From: Haloferax mucosum ATCC BAA-1512 | GTDB taxonomy: Archaea > Halobacteriota > Halobacteria > Halobacteriales > Haloferacaceae | Direction: 5' to 3' | NCBI RefSeq assembly: GCF_000337815.1 | Contig: NZ_AOLN01000004.1 | Span: 1-64,000 of the forward strand | Length of the DNA: 64,000 nucleotides | In this document: positions 17,943 to 26,370 of the stretch, in pieces | Position numbering within the stretch: position 1 is the first letter of the stretch | How the letters are laid out: every line of letters begins with the position of its first letter | Position numbers and translations under genes: made by a program | Notes under the pieces: generated by a model | What the model saw: the letters and a program-made list of their open reading frames with translations, nothing else | Database searches by the model: none | Told to the model about the DNA's origin: nothing

Positions 17943-18557
17943 ATGGACAGACGCAAGTTCCTCGGCGGCGTTGGGACGGGTATCGTGCTCGTCTCCGGCT
18001 GTCTGGGCATCGGCGGCGGAAGCACGCAACCGGACGACGCACAAAGCGATGGGAGCGAACGGGACGACGAGGATTCAGGTCGTGAAACCGCCGAACAGAC
18101 GCCCGAAACGGCGACGCCGGAGCCGACCGCGGAGCCAACCGAGTCGGAACCGACCGCAACCCCCGAACCGACACCGGTGTCGCCCGAAGAACGAATCGAC
18201 TTCGAGCGCGACGATGACGACCCCGAAGTTGTCGGCACGCTCCTGCTGAAAGGTGATATTCCGGGTGTCATCGTCTCGTCGGACTTCCAGAACGCCAAGT
18301 CGTGGCAGAACTACGCGACAGCCGATAGTGAAGCCGGAACCTACCGGATTGGAATGGCAGTCAAGACCCCCTACAGCATCGGCCGGATGCGCGTCGAAGC
18401 GCGGATGTACGACGAAGAAGACGACATCGTTGCCGAAGCAAACGACATCAGCAGTAACCTCGAAGCGGAGGACAACGCGCTTCTCCACCTCCAGTTCGAA
18501 GGCGACCTCGAACAGATGTACTACTACGAAGTCGATCTGATACGGCCGAAGAGCTAA
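17943..18557 (+). CDS. Tat lipoprotein with Thr/Pro/Glu linker
   Basis: 204 aa. The N-terminus MDRRKFLGGVGTGIVLVSGCLG is a Tat signal with lipobox Cys near residue 20. A low-complexity acidic and TPEP-rich linker follows to about residue 85, then a compact beta-rich domain (GTYRIGMAVKTPYSIGRMRVEARMYDEEDDIVAE ... YYYEVDLI). This architecture suggests a cell-surface-anchored domain; the domain is not identified. It is convergent with the MFS gene. Confidence 0.8.
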   Translation: MDRRKFLGGVGTGIVLVSGCLGIGGGSTQPDDAQSDGSERDDEDSGRETAEQTPETATPEPTAEPTESEPTATPEPTPVSPEERIDFERDDDDPEVVGTLLLKGDIPGVIVSSDFQNAKSWQNYATADSEAGTYRIGMAVKTPYSIGRMRVEARMYDEEDDIVAEANDISSNLEAEDNALLHLQFEGDLEQMYYYEVDLIRPKS

Positions 18558-18569
18558 CTTCCGAAGTTT

Positions 18570-18582
18570 GCGCCGCAGGCGC
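18570..18582. terminator. Short GC hairpin between convergent genes
   Basis: The sequence GCGCC-GCA-GGCGC forms a 5-bp stem between the stop codons of the plus-strand lipoprotein (18557) and the minus-strand MFS gene (18591). It has no U-tract, so a termination role is uncertain. Confidence 0.3.
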
Positions 18583-18590
18583 GAGGGTCG

Positions 18591-19901
18591 TCAGGCTCCA
18601 CCCGCGTACGCCTCGAACTCTTTTCCGCGAAGCGCGAAGTAGCCGAGACCGACGATGCCGACGAGTGACGCGACGGAGAACGCTATCGTCGGGTCCCTCG
18701 CGTAGAGCCACCCGCCGAGTGCCGCGCTTGGAATGACGATGGTGTTGCGAACGAGGTAGTACGCCCCGGTGACGCGCCCGCCGGCGTTTCGCTCCGCCGG
18801 GCCGACGATGAGCGCTTTGTGGGCCGGAAGGCCGGCGAACCGAAGCCCCGAGAAGGCAAAGAGCGCCACGAACAGCCACTGGTTCGGCGGGGCCAAGATG
18901 AGAAGCGCCGGAAAGAGCGCGTACACCGAAAAGCCGAGGCCGACGACGGGTTTGAGACCGGTCCGCTCAGCGAGTTTCGAGACGGGGAGTTTCGTCAAGA
19001 GGGCGATAACCATCTCGACGCCGAGTAAGATGCCGAAGAAGGCGTCGGGGCGGAGCGAGATACCGAACGCGGAGAACCCGAGGGTTCGGAAGTCGGTGAC
19101 GACGAGGACGAAAAAGACGTACACCATGCCGTTTGCGAACCGGATGAGCGTGTCGGCGACGAGGAGCGGGCGGAGCGTCTCGGGAAGCGACCGGAGGTCC
19201 TCGCGGAGTTGTGCAAGCCCTTCGAACGACTTGCCAATCGAGTCCTCTTTGGCGTCGTAAAGGACGTGTTGTGCGACCGTGGCGACGATGCCGAACGCCG
19301 CCGCAATGACGAGCACGTACTGAAAGCCGGTGATGAAATTCGCCGTGGCCGCCAGTAGTGCGGCCGCGATGAGCGGCCCGAGAAGAAAGCCGATGCGTCG
19401 GAATATCTCCGTGCTTGCGAAACCCATCGCCAGCCGTTCGGGCGGAACACTCTGTTTGACGATTGCGAACGTTGCGCCCAGTCCGAACGACTTCCACGCC
19501 TGCGTGAGAAACAGTCCGACGAATATCCAAATCCATGGGTCGAGCGAGACGCCGGCAAGCGTCACCGCGCCGACCTCGGGTGCGACGAACCACAGGAGAA
19601 ATCCAGCAGACGAAAGCGTTCCGAACAGCGTCAACGAGAGACGCGACCCGAGTCTATCGGATATGGACCCACCCGGGTAGGGATAGAGCGCGCCGATGAG
19701 GTTTCCCACACTGCCGTACAGGCCGACGACAGTCGCACCGGTCCCGAGCGCGCGGAGATACTCCGGGACGTACCGTCCAGTCATCTGAAAGGACAGACTG
19801 AACGCGAACATCGCCAAAGAGAGAACGAGTACGTCGCGTTCGAGACCGATGAACTGCCGGAACGAATCGAAAGTATCGACGGCGTCTCGACGGGTTTCCA
19901 T
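18591..19901 (-). CDS. Major facilitator superfamily transporter
   Basis: 436 aa with about twelve hydrophobic segments. MFS signatures include GSISDRLGSRL after the second helix (the motif-A region, near residue 80) and a related KLAERTGLKP-like loop in the second half. The start MLETRR-type region is soluble, and the ATG at 19901 is the only good start. The substrate is unknown; efflux or sugar transport are both possible. It is monocistronic, facing the convergent lipoprotein. Confidence 0.85.
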   Translation of the reverse strand: METRRDAVDTFDSFRQFIGLERDVLVLSLAMFAFSLSFQMTGRYVPEYLRALGTGATVVGLYGSVGNLIGALYPYPGGSISDRLGSRLSLTLFGTLSSAGFLLWFVAPEVGAVTLAGVSLDPWIWIFVGLFLTQAWKSFGLGATFAIVKQSVPPERLAMGFASTEIFRRIGFLLGPLIAAALLAATANFITGFQYVLVIAAAFGIVATVAQHVLYDAKEDSIGKSFEGLAQLREDLRSLPETLRPLLVADTLIRFANGMVYVFFVLVVTDFRTLGFSAFGISLRPDAFFGILLGVEMVIALLTKLPVSKLAERTGLKPVVGLGFSVYALFPALLILAPPNQWLFVALFAFSGLRFAGLPAHKALIVGPAERNAGGRVTGAYYLVRNTIVIPSAALGGWLYARDPTIAFSVASLVGIVGLGYFALRGKEFEAYAGGA

Positions 19902-19960
19902 CGAGTATTCGGTCTGCGTGTGTGATTAAGAAGGTATAGGCCCGTCGCAGGCGAGGCGAG

Positions 19961-20422
19961 TCAGTCGGTCGTCGGTGGGTCAACCCAAACGACGAGTCCG
20001 TCGTCGCTTCGGACGATACCGCGCGTTCGGTCGTCGCCAAAGGGAGCGTCATCGACGGTGTCGGGGTCAACGTCGGTCACGCGGTCTACTTCGTCAACCA
20101 GCCAACCGTAGACGGTCGCCTCCTCGTCCGCGGCGTCGAAAACGATGACCCGCGGCGCGTCGGGGTTCGAACCGACGCCGAGCAAGCGAGCGGTATCGAC
20201 GAGCGTCGTCGTCACGCCGCGGTAGTCCATCGCGCCGACGACGTGCGGCGGCACGTCCGGGAGCGAACGGACCGGTTGCCGGTCGATGATTTCCGTGACA
20301 GAATCGAGGACGACGCAGTAGCGCTCGTCGCCGATTTCGAACTCCAGCACCTGCGTCGGTTCGTCGGAAATCGACTGGGCGTCGGCGTCGGCATCAGCCT
20401 CGGCGTTGTCTCCGAGCGACAT
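19961..20422 (-). CDS. CheW-like chemotaxis coupling protein
   Basis: 153 aa. After an acidic 22-residue leader, QVLEFEIGDERYCVVLDSVTEIID begins a CheW fold, followed by PHVVGAMDYRGVTTTLVDTARLLG, the conserved CheW core. It is the downstream partner of the soluble transducer whose stop immediately abuts its start (20423-20425), so the two are co-translated. It would couple that transducer to a CheA kinase encoded elsewhere. Confidence 0.88.
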   Translation of the reverse strand: MSLGDNAEADADADAQSISDEPTQVLEFEIGDERYCVVLDSVTEIIDRQPVRSLPDVPPHVVGAMDYRGVTTTLVDTARLLGVGSNPDAPRVIVFDAADEEATVYGWLVDEVDRVTDVDPDTVDDAPFGDDRTRGIVRSDDGLVVWVDPPTTD

Positions 20423-21385
20423 TTACAGTCCTCGCGTGTTGGACACGCCGCGTTCGTCGAGGTGGTCTAAGAGAACCGCAACCTCCGAGATTTTGGTCGT
20501 CTGTTCTTCGGCCGCGGCCGCGATTTGGTTGATTTCGTCGGCGACTTCCTCCGCGCCGCGGGCCGTCTCGTCAACGAGACTCGCAACCTCCTCGGTGCTG
20601 GCCGCTTGCTGGTCTGTCGCGCGAGCGACTTCCTCCGCACCGGCGGCCGCCTCGCCGACCGCGGAGTCGATGCTCCGAAGCGCAGTGACGGCCGAAGAGA
20701 CTTCCGAGATACCGTCGTTGACCTCGTCGTTGGCGGCTTCAATGTTCTTGACGGTCGTCGCGGTGGACTGCTGAATATCGACGACGACATCTTCGATTTC
20801 CGAGACGCTCTCTCGGGACTGCTCGGCGAGGCTCTTTACCTCGTCGGCGACGACGGCGAAACCAGCGCCCGCCTCGCCCGCTCTGGCCGCCTCGATGGAG
20901 GCGTTGAGCGCGAGGAGATTCGTCTGGTCGGCGATTTCGTTTATCACTTCGACCACGCTGTCGATTTGATCTACTTTGCGTCGGAGTTCGACGATTTCGT
21001 CGTACACGTCGGTCGTCACGTCGTCAACGGTCTCCATCGCGTCCGCCGCGTTGTCGGCCGAGTCACGGCCCTCAGCCGCGAGTTCGCGGGCCTGGTCGCT
21101 CATCGCTTTCGTCTGGTCGGCGCTGGAGGCGATTTCCTCGACGCTGGCGCTCAGATTCGACACCTCGCCTGCGACCTCGTGCATGTTCGACGATTGCGTA
21201 GTCGCAAGGTCGCTAATGTCCTGTGAGCTGATAGCGACGCTCTCGGACGCTTCGGCAAGTTCGGTAATCGCCGTGTCGATTTCCTCGGTTAGGTCGTCCG
21301 CGTCGTCTACGTCGTCGAGAACATCGTCTGCACCCGCCGCACCGCCAGCGCGGCCGCCAAAGTTGTCTCCCCGGTTTGATGGCAT
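20423..21385 (-). CDS. Soluble methyl-accepting chemotaxis transducer
   Basis: 320 aa of nearly pure coiled coil, with no transmembrane segment and no recognised sensor domain. The kinase-contact hairpin tip is intact ([44 protein letters not shown], residues about 145-188). Ala/Glu-rich methylation helices surround it. The Gly/Asp-rich first 35 residues are disordered. Lack of an input domain suggests cytoplasmic sensing through a partner protein, possibly not encoded here. It forms an operon with the CheW gene. Confidence 0.9.
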   Translation of the reverse strand: MPSNRGDNFGGRAGGAAGADDVLDDVDDADDLTEEIDTAITELAEASESVAISSQDISDLATTQSSNMHEVAGEVSNLSASVEEIASSADQTKAMSDQARELAAEGRDSADNAADAMETVDDVTTDVYDEIVELRRKVDQIDSVVEVINEIADQTNLLALNASIEAARAGEAGAGFAVVADEVKSLAEQSRESVSEIEDVVVDIQQSTATTVKNIEAANDEVNDGISEVSSAVTALRSIDSAVGEAAAGAEEVARATDQQAASTEEVASLVDETARGAEEVADEINQIAAAAEEQTTKISEVAVLLDHLDERGVSNTRGL

Positions 21386-21557
21386 AGGTGTTCAAGAACT
21401 ACAACGGGTATAAGGGTTTATTTTCAAAATCAAACTTGATAATAGGATGCTGGAAAAAGAAGATAAAATATCCGGGGTACGACAGTAACAAGAAGGAATT
21501 GCCGTGTGATTTCGGATACTGAGACCGCACCAACTGGCTGGTCGCGGCGAACGCGCG

Positions 21558-22532
21558 TCAGCGAGCGCGGAGACCGAGTTGGACGGCGACGAACCCGCCG
21601 ATGGCGACGAGGACAATCGACCCGCCGGCGGCGAGTCCGTACAGGTACGCGAGCGTGACCCCGGCGATACCGGCGATTTCGCCTGCGAAGATGCCGAGCC
21701 AGAGCGAGTGTTTGTAGCTTCGGCCCGCTCTGGAGACGGTCACGACGGGGATGACGAGGAGCGCCGCGACGAGGATGACGCCCATGATTCGCATCGCGCT
21801 GACGACGACGAATGCGGTCAGAATCGACAGGAGCGTGTTGACCGCCCGGACGTGGACGCGTGACGCGCGGGCGGCGGTCTCGTCGAACGTCACGAACAGG
21901 AGCGGCCGGTACGCGACCGAGACGCCGACGACGACGACGAGACCCATCGAGACGAGCAGGCCCACGTCGGCCCGCGAGACGGTCGCAAGCGACCCAAAGA
22001 GATACTGATTGATGCCGACCGAGATGCCGCCGCCGGTCAGCGAGATGAGGACGCTCCCGAGCGCGAATCCGCCTGTCAGGACCATTGCGAGCGCGGCATC
22101 GCTTCGAGCGTCCGTGTACTCCACGAGCACCTGAACGACGAGCGCCGCGAGGACGGCGACGACGAGCGCGCCAACCAGCGGCGGAACCGTAAGCGCCAGC
22201 GTCGCATCGAGAAAGAGGGCGACGGCGACGCCTGCGAACGCCGTGTGCGCGAGCGTGTCGCCGACCATCGAGAGGTCGCGGTAGACGAGAAACGACCCGA
22301 CGAGCGGGCCGACGATGCCGATACAGAACACCGACAGATAGGCCCGTTGCATGTAGGGGTACGACAAGAACTGTAGGCCTGTCACAGCGGCGACCCACGA
22401 GAAGACGCCGTCAACGACGACCCGCAGGAACCAATCGAACAGCCCCGAAATCGTGTTGACGACGAACAGCGGCGCGAACAGGTCGGAAAACGGGAGCGCG
22501 GCGAGTGCCGTGAGCGCGTCGAATCCAGTCAC
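21558..22532 (-). CDS. znuB: Zinc/manganese-type ABC transporter permease
   Basis: 324 aa, eight to nine hydrophobic segments, ABC-3 permease family (LSMVGDTLAHTAFAGVAVALFL ... LLVIPVVTVSRAGRSYKHSLWLGI). It begins at a GTG (22532) that overlaps the TGA of znuC (GTGA overlap), so it is the last gene of the znuA-znuC-znuB operon. It imports a divalent metal, zinc being most likely because of the His-rich binding protein. An N-terminal extension of about 40 residues precedes the first core helix. Confidence 0.9.
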   Translation of the reverse strand: MTGFDALTALAALPFSDLFAPLFVVNTISGLFDWFLRVVVDGVFSWVAAVTGLQFLSYPYMQRAYLSVFCIGIVGPLVGSFLVYRDLSMVGDTLAHTAFAGVAVALFLDATLALTVPPLVGALVVAVLAALVVQVLVEYTDARSDAALAMVLTGGFALGSVLISLTGGGISVGINQYLFGSLATVSRADVGLLVSMGLVVVVGVSVAYRPLLFVTFDETAARASRVHVRAVNTLLSILTAFVVVSAMRIMGVILVAALLVIPVVTVSRAGRSYKHSLWLGIFAGEIAGIAGVTLAYLYGLAAGGSIVLVAIGGFVAVQLGLRAR

Positions 22533-23362
22533 TGCTGTTCCTCCGAGGTGTTGGCGCTAGTCGCGTTGGAATCGTTGGTCGGCTCGTGACCGTGTGCTCC
22601 GTGGGCGTGGTGGTCGTGTGCGTCAGTGTGGTCGTGAGCGAGCACGCGCTGATTCGCGCCGTAGGCCGCCGCGAGCGCGTCGCTGTCGGCAAACTCGTCG
22701 GCGCGGCCGTGGAAGTAGAGTTGTTTGTTCAGACACGCGATTCGGGATGCGCGGGTCGTCACGACGCCGATATCGTGTTCGACGAGGACGATAGTCATTC
22801 CCGCTTCGTTCAGGTCGCCGAGAAGGTCGTAGAACGACTCGCGGGACGCCGCATCGAGAGCGACGGTCGGTTCGTCGAGGGCGAGCAAGTCGGCCTCGGC
22901 GGCGAGCGCTCGGGCGACGAACACGCGTTGGCGCTGACCGCCCGAGAGAGACCCGACGCGGCGGTCCGCGAGGTCCGCGATAGCCACGCGGTCGAGCGCG
23001 GTTTCGACCGCCTCGTGGTCGGCGTCGGAAAAGCGGCCGAACAGACTTCGCGGATAGCGACCCATCCGGACGACCTCTCGGACCGTGATGGGCATGTCTC
23101 GGGCCGTCTTCGTCACGTCCTGTGCGACGTAGGCGATTCGCTCTCCGTCGGAGAACTGGTGTGCCGACTCGCCGAACAGTTGTACCTCGCCGTGGTCGGG
23201 ACGCTGAAGTCCGAGCATCAACGACAGGAGCGTGCTCTTTCCAGACCCGTTCGGGCCGACGAGTCCGAGAAACTCGCCCTGCGCGACGTCAAGCGAGATA
23301 CCGTCGATGACCGGAATGTCGCCGTACGAGAAGGCGACGTCGTCGAGTGAAACGGCGGTCAT
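22529..23362 (-). CDS. znuC: Zinc-type ABC transporter ATP-binding protein
   Basis: 277 aa from the ATG at 23362, which overlaps the znuA stop by ATGA. Walker A GPNGSGKSTLL (about 37-47), signature SLSGGQRQRVFVARAL, and Walker B LLALDEPTVALD are all present. The C-terminus carries a histidine-rich tail (HDHTDAHDHHAHGAHGHE), unusual for an ATPase and probably a zinc-binding or sensing region. The longer frame upstream of 23362 lies in znuA and was rejected. Confidence 0.93.
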   Translation of the reverse strand: MTAVSLDDVAFSYGDIPVIDGISLDVAQGEFLGLVGPNGSGKSTLLSLMLGLQRPDHGEVQLFGESAHQFSDGERIAYVAQDVTKTARDMPITVREVVRMGRYPRSLFGRFSDADHEAVETALDRVAIADLADRRVGSLSGGQRQRVFVARALAAEADLLALDEPTVALDAASRESFYDLLGDLNEAGMTIVLVEHDIGVVTTRASRIACLNKQLYFHGRADEFADSDALAAAYGANQRVLAHDHTDAHDHHAHGAHGHEPTNDSNATSANTSEEQQ

Positions 23363-24453
23363 CGCGCGTCGAGAGCAGTCCGAAGCGACGGAAGGTTCAC
23401 GTTTCGCATGATATCGATGTATCCCCAGTTCTCGTCGGCCCACTCCTGTGTGAGGCCGGGAATCGGCGTGAACGGAAGCACATCTTCGGCGTCGGTTTCG
23501 GCGACGAGTTGGTTCGCCGCCCGGTCGGACGTGAGCGGGTCGGAAAGAACGTGTCGAATCCCGTGTTCTGCGATGGCTTCCTGTGCGCGTTCGATGTCTC
23601 GGGGAGACGGTTCTTCGTCGGGCGACAGGCCGGTGAGCGCGACGATGTCGAACCCGTAGCGGTCCGATAGATAGCCGAACGCGTTGTGTCCGGCGACGAG
23701 AATTACGTCGCGTTCGCGGGTTTCGAGACCGGACTCGTACGCCGCGTGGAGGTCAGAAAGCGATTTTCGGTACGACTCAGCGTTTTCGGCGTACGCGTCG
23801 GCGTTCGCGTCATCGACGGACTGGAACGCGTCTCGGAGCGTCTCGGTCGCGGTTTCGACTCGGTGAGGGTCCATCCAGAAGTGCGGGTCAACCGGTCCGT
23901 GATTGTGACTATGGTCGTCGTGGTGGGCGTCGCCCTCGTCGTGGTCGTCGTGATGCGTGTCGTTCTCGTTGTGGTGGACATCGCTATCGTTGTGGTGTGT
24001 GTCGTTCTCGTTGTGGCGAGCGTCTGCCTCGTGGTCGCTGTGGCTGTCGTGGTCGTGTTCGTCGTCGTCGAACTCGTGGAGGTCCACGTTGGCGGCGATA
24101 TCGACGGTCGTGACCGCCGAGTCGTCGGCATCGAGCGCGGTGAGAATATCGTCGGCCCACGGCTGGAAGGTCGTCGGGCCGTGGACGAACAGGTCGGATT
24201 CGAGAACGCGACCCTGAATGTCCGGGTCGGGTTCCCACCCGTGGCCGTGTTGCCCCGTCGGAACGAGCGTTTCGGCGCTGGCGGCGTCGCCTGCGACGTG
24301 CCGCGCGACGTCGCCGAAGACGAAAAACGACGCCGTCGCGGTTGCCGTCGTGGAATCCTGTGCGGTCGTTCCGGACCCGAGACAACCAGCCAACCCAGCG
24401 GCGGTGATTCCGGAGACTGATGCGAGGAACGCGCGTCGAGTCTGTGATTGCAT
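23359..24453 (-). CDS. znuA: Zinc-binding ABC transporter substrate-binding lipoprotein
   Basis: 364 aa from the ATG at 24453. The Tat lipoprotein signal QTRRAFLASVSGITAAGLAGC has a lipobox Cys at about residue 23. Family motifs are HGWEPDP, a long His/Asp-rich loop at about residues 125-195, and DPHFWMDP. Such a His-rich loop is typical of zinc-specific binding proteins. It is the first gene of the operon with overlapping starts and stops, driven by the operator described separately. Confidence 0.92.
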   Translation of the reverse strand: MQSQTRRAFLASVSGITAAGLAGCLGSGTTAQDSTTATATASFFVFGDVARHVAGDAASAETLVPTGQHGHGWEPDPDIQGRVLESDLFVHGPTTFQPWADDILTALDADDSAVTTVDIAANVDLHEFDDDEHDHDSHSDHEADARHNENDTHHNDSDVHHNENDTHHDDHDEGDAHHDDHSHNHGPVDPHFWMDPHRVETATETLRDAFQSVDDANADAYAENAESYRKSLSDLHAAYESGLETRERDVILVAGHNAFGYLSDRYGFDIVALTGLSPDEEPSPRDIERAQEAIAEHGIRHVLSDPLTSDRAANQLVAETDAEDVLPFTPIPGLTQEWADENWGYIDIMRNVNLPSLRTALDAR

Positions 24454-24473
24454 GTTAATAGAAAACTCATAGT

Positions 24474-24516
24474 AGATAATAAGTGCTATTATCTTGGTTT
24501 GTATTTTTATTATCTC
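24474..24516 (-). promoter_or_regulatory. Operator and promoter of the znu operon
   Basis: AGATAATA at 24474-24481 and TATTATCT at 24487-24494 form a perfect 8-bp inverted repeat with 5-bp spacer, 21 bases upstream of the znuA ATG. A third half-site, TATTATCT at 24508-24515, sits exactly 21 bp (two helical turns) from the second. An AT-rich TATA-like element (AATAAAAATA on the minus strand) overlaps the outer site. The position, over the expected transcription start, suggests repression by a zinc- or metal-dependent regulator (inference). Confidence 0.6.
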
Positions 24517-24600
24517 TGGAAGTACCGTCCAGAGCGTGGTTCGGCCGCTGTCCATCGGGGTCAAAATCGGTGTCGGAGAGTAGTAGCGGGGAGCGGTCGG

Positions 24601-24655
24601 GGTGAGGTGAGGTGAGGTGAGGTGAGGTGAGGTGAGGTGAGGTGAGGTGAGGTGA
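24601..24655. repeat. Pentanucleotide tandem repeat (GGTGA)x11
   Basis: Eleven perfect tandem copies of GGTGA (55 bp) lie in the 221-bp gap between the znuA start and the DUF2306 stop, 148-202 bases upstream of znuA. Perfect 5-bp units are prone to slippage. The motif is outside the compact promoter described, so an effect on expression is unknown. Confidence 0.95.
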
Positions 24656-24674
24656 TAGAGAGAAACAGCGTGTG

Positions 24675-25346
24675 TCAGTTTGGTGCAGGCCCAGAACCGG
24701 CCGACTGAAGCTTGTACTTGCGAATCGTGACGTAGATGAGCGGCGTGCCGACGACAGTCGGCCACAGCCACGCCGCGACGGTCGGGAGAAAGTCAAAGTT
24801 AACTGACGAAAACGCGGTCACCGTGGCGATGTATCCAGCACCCATCCGGCCGATATGTTCGTAGAACCACTCGCGGGACTCCGACTCCGCTCGGCGGAAG
24901 GCTTGGATATCACGAACGCCGAAACCGGTTCCGGCGGAACCGAAGGCTAACATCACCGTGGCGAAGCTATCTCCCGCGAGGAGCCGAAACACTCCCATGA
25001 CGAGCAGGCCGAGACCGGAGAGCGTCAGGAGTCCGACGGCAACCCAATCGAGCGATTCCGGCCGGTCAGTCGGACGTTTTCGCGCGAGAATGCGATCACC
25101 GGAGAAGACGAAGTAGTAGCTGAAGACGGCGACGAGCGCGAGGAAGGTCCGGCCTCGACTCGGATTAATGACGAACAACACGAGCGAAGTGACGGCGACG
25201 ACAGCCATCCCAGCGACGAAGATACGGCCAGCACGCCGGTGACGCCGACCGCCTTTCTTCGTGACGATTGCCCCGAGTCCTGCGAACAGCGCCGCGAATC
25301 CCGCGAGAATGTGGATGCCGAGCGTCGCGTCCTCGACGAGACCCAT
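24675..25346 (-). CDS. DUF2306-like integral membrane protein
   Basis: 223 aa with about seven hydrophobic segments, the first around GIHILAGFAALFAGLGAIVTKKGGRRHRRAG. The chain resembles DUF2306 membrane proteins (a conserved HRRAG after helix 1 and VFSYYF). Function is unknown. The start codon overlaps the stop of a preceding 53-aa frame (ATGA type), which supports an operon driven by a leaderless promoter with a TetR-style palindrome. Confidence 0.8.
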   Translation of the reverse strand: MGLVEDATLGIHILAGFAALFAGLGAIVTKKGGRRHRRAGRIFVAGMAVVAVTSLVLFVINPSRGRTFLALVAVFSYYFVFSGDRILARKRPTDRPESLDWVAVGLLTLSGLGLLVMGVFRLLAGDSFATVMLAFGSAGTGFGVRDIQAFRRAESESREWFYEHIGRMGAGYIATVTAFSSVNFDFLPTVAAWLWPTVVGTPLIYVTIRKYKLQSAGSGPAPN

Positions 25347-25507
25347 CAGTCGAGACCCTCCGAAGTTGGGAGATGTGGCGGAATCGACGCTACTGTGATC
25401 GGAATCGAGCGGTCTGCACTCGACGCTTCGAACGTGGCCGCGACTGAACGGGGTGAATCGCTCCCTCGGTGCCGTCGCACGGCGTGACGACTGATTGGTT
25501 GTGACAT
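25346..25507 (-). CDS. Small hypothetical protein (53 aa) upstream of DUF2306 gene
   Basis: A 53-codon frame from the ATG at 25507 (MSQPISRHAVRRHRGSD...) to a stop overlapping the next start. A TATAAA-type box lies 25-30 bases upstream of the ATG (25532-25537), the position for a leaderless start. The residue mix is not typical of a known family. The promoter position supports it, but it may instead be a leader region. Confidence 0.45.
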   Translation of the reverse strand: MSQPISRHAVRRHRGSDSPRSVAATFEASSADRSIPITVASIPPHLPTSEGLD

Positions 25508-25531
25508 GCTTCTGTGTCGTTCGACAAGCGA

Positions 25532-25558
25532 TATAAATCTACTGAGTAAGTACTTACT
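25532..25558 (-). promoter_or_regulatory. TATA box with 14-bp palindromic operator
   Basis: A perfect 14-bp palindrome AGTAAGTACTTACT (25545-25558) abuts the TATA element TTTATA (minus strand, 25537-25532). The nearby TetR gene has the related sequence ACTGAGTAAGTGTT directly upstream of its start (about 26235-26248), so the same regulator may bind both (inference). The site fits repression by TetR of the 25346-25507 and DUF2306 pair. Confidence 0.6.
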
Positions 25559-25638
25559 TAGCTTCAAATCGTGTCCGCACATACAGAGTCCACAAAACGG
25601 TGAATCCGAGAATCAGTGCGTTCGGAGCCTAAAACCAG

Positions 25639-26232
25639 CTATTCCGCGAGAATTGAGTCGATGTACACGTCGAGGGCGTCGCGGAGGCGGTCGCCGATGC
25701 CATCCATCCCGAGTGCGAGCGCGAATCCGGTGTAACCGTCCGTGGCCGAGAGGACGAACGCCGCCGTTCCTTCGGGGTCAACGTCACGGAAGACGTCCTG
25801 TTCGACGCCGTCGCGGACGATATCTGCGATGACGTCCAGCGTGTGACGTTCCATCCTGAGAAGTGGTTCCCGGAGCGTCTCGTTGTGCGGGGCGTGCGAG
25901 AGGAGTTCCATGACGGCGATGTTGACGCCAGCGGCCGCGTCGTCGGTCTCGTCAACGAGAAGGATATCGCAGACTGCGCGGAGTCGCGCTTCGGGACCGT
26001 CCGCGTCGATTTCGTCGAGACGGCGCGCGAGGTAATCAACGGACGTGTCGAGAAAGGCGACGATCATCTCGTCTTTCGAATCGTAGTAGTAGTAGAGACC
26101 GGCCTCGCTTTTTTCGCTCTCTGCGGCCACTTTCTTCGTCGTCAGTCGGGCGTAGCCGTGTTTGGCGAGCGCCTTGCGGACGGCGTGTGCAATCTGTGCT
26201 TTTTGTTCTGGAGGCACTGAATCAGCGGGCAT
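25639..26232 (-). CDS. TetR family transcriptional regulator
   Basis: 197 aa. The HTH (AIRHAVRKALAKHGYARLTTKKVAAESEKSEAGLYYYYDSKDEMIVAFL, residues about 12-65) is a classical TetR N-terminal domain; the rest is a helical ligand-binding domain. An ATG at 26232 is the natural start. It lies next to a membrane-protein operon with a palindromic operator, and a similar partial site lies in front of its own gene, so autoregulation is likely (inference). The ligand is unknown. Confidence 0.9.
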   Translation of the reverse strand: MPADSVPPEQKAQIAHAVRKALAKHGYARLTTKKVAAESEKSEAGLYYYYDSKDEMIVAFLDTSVDYLARRLDEIDADGPEARLRAVCDILLVDETDDAAAGVNIAVMELLSHAPHNETLREPLLRMERHTLDVIADIVRDGVEQDVFRDVDPEGTAAFVLSATDGYTGFALALGMDGIGDRLRDALDVYIDSILAE

Positions 26233-26370
26233 CGAACTGAGTAAGTGTTCGCTCGCACGGGTACTTGTGTGCGTTGCTCCCCTTCGATGGAAGTACAGAA
26301 CATCACGAGACCGAGAACGAGAGCGACGGATATCAGCGAACGCGGCCGCAGTGTCGCCGCCGCGTCGTCG

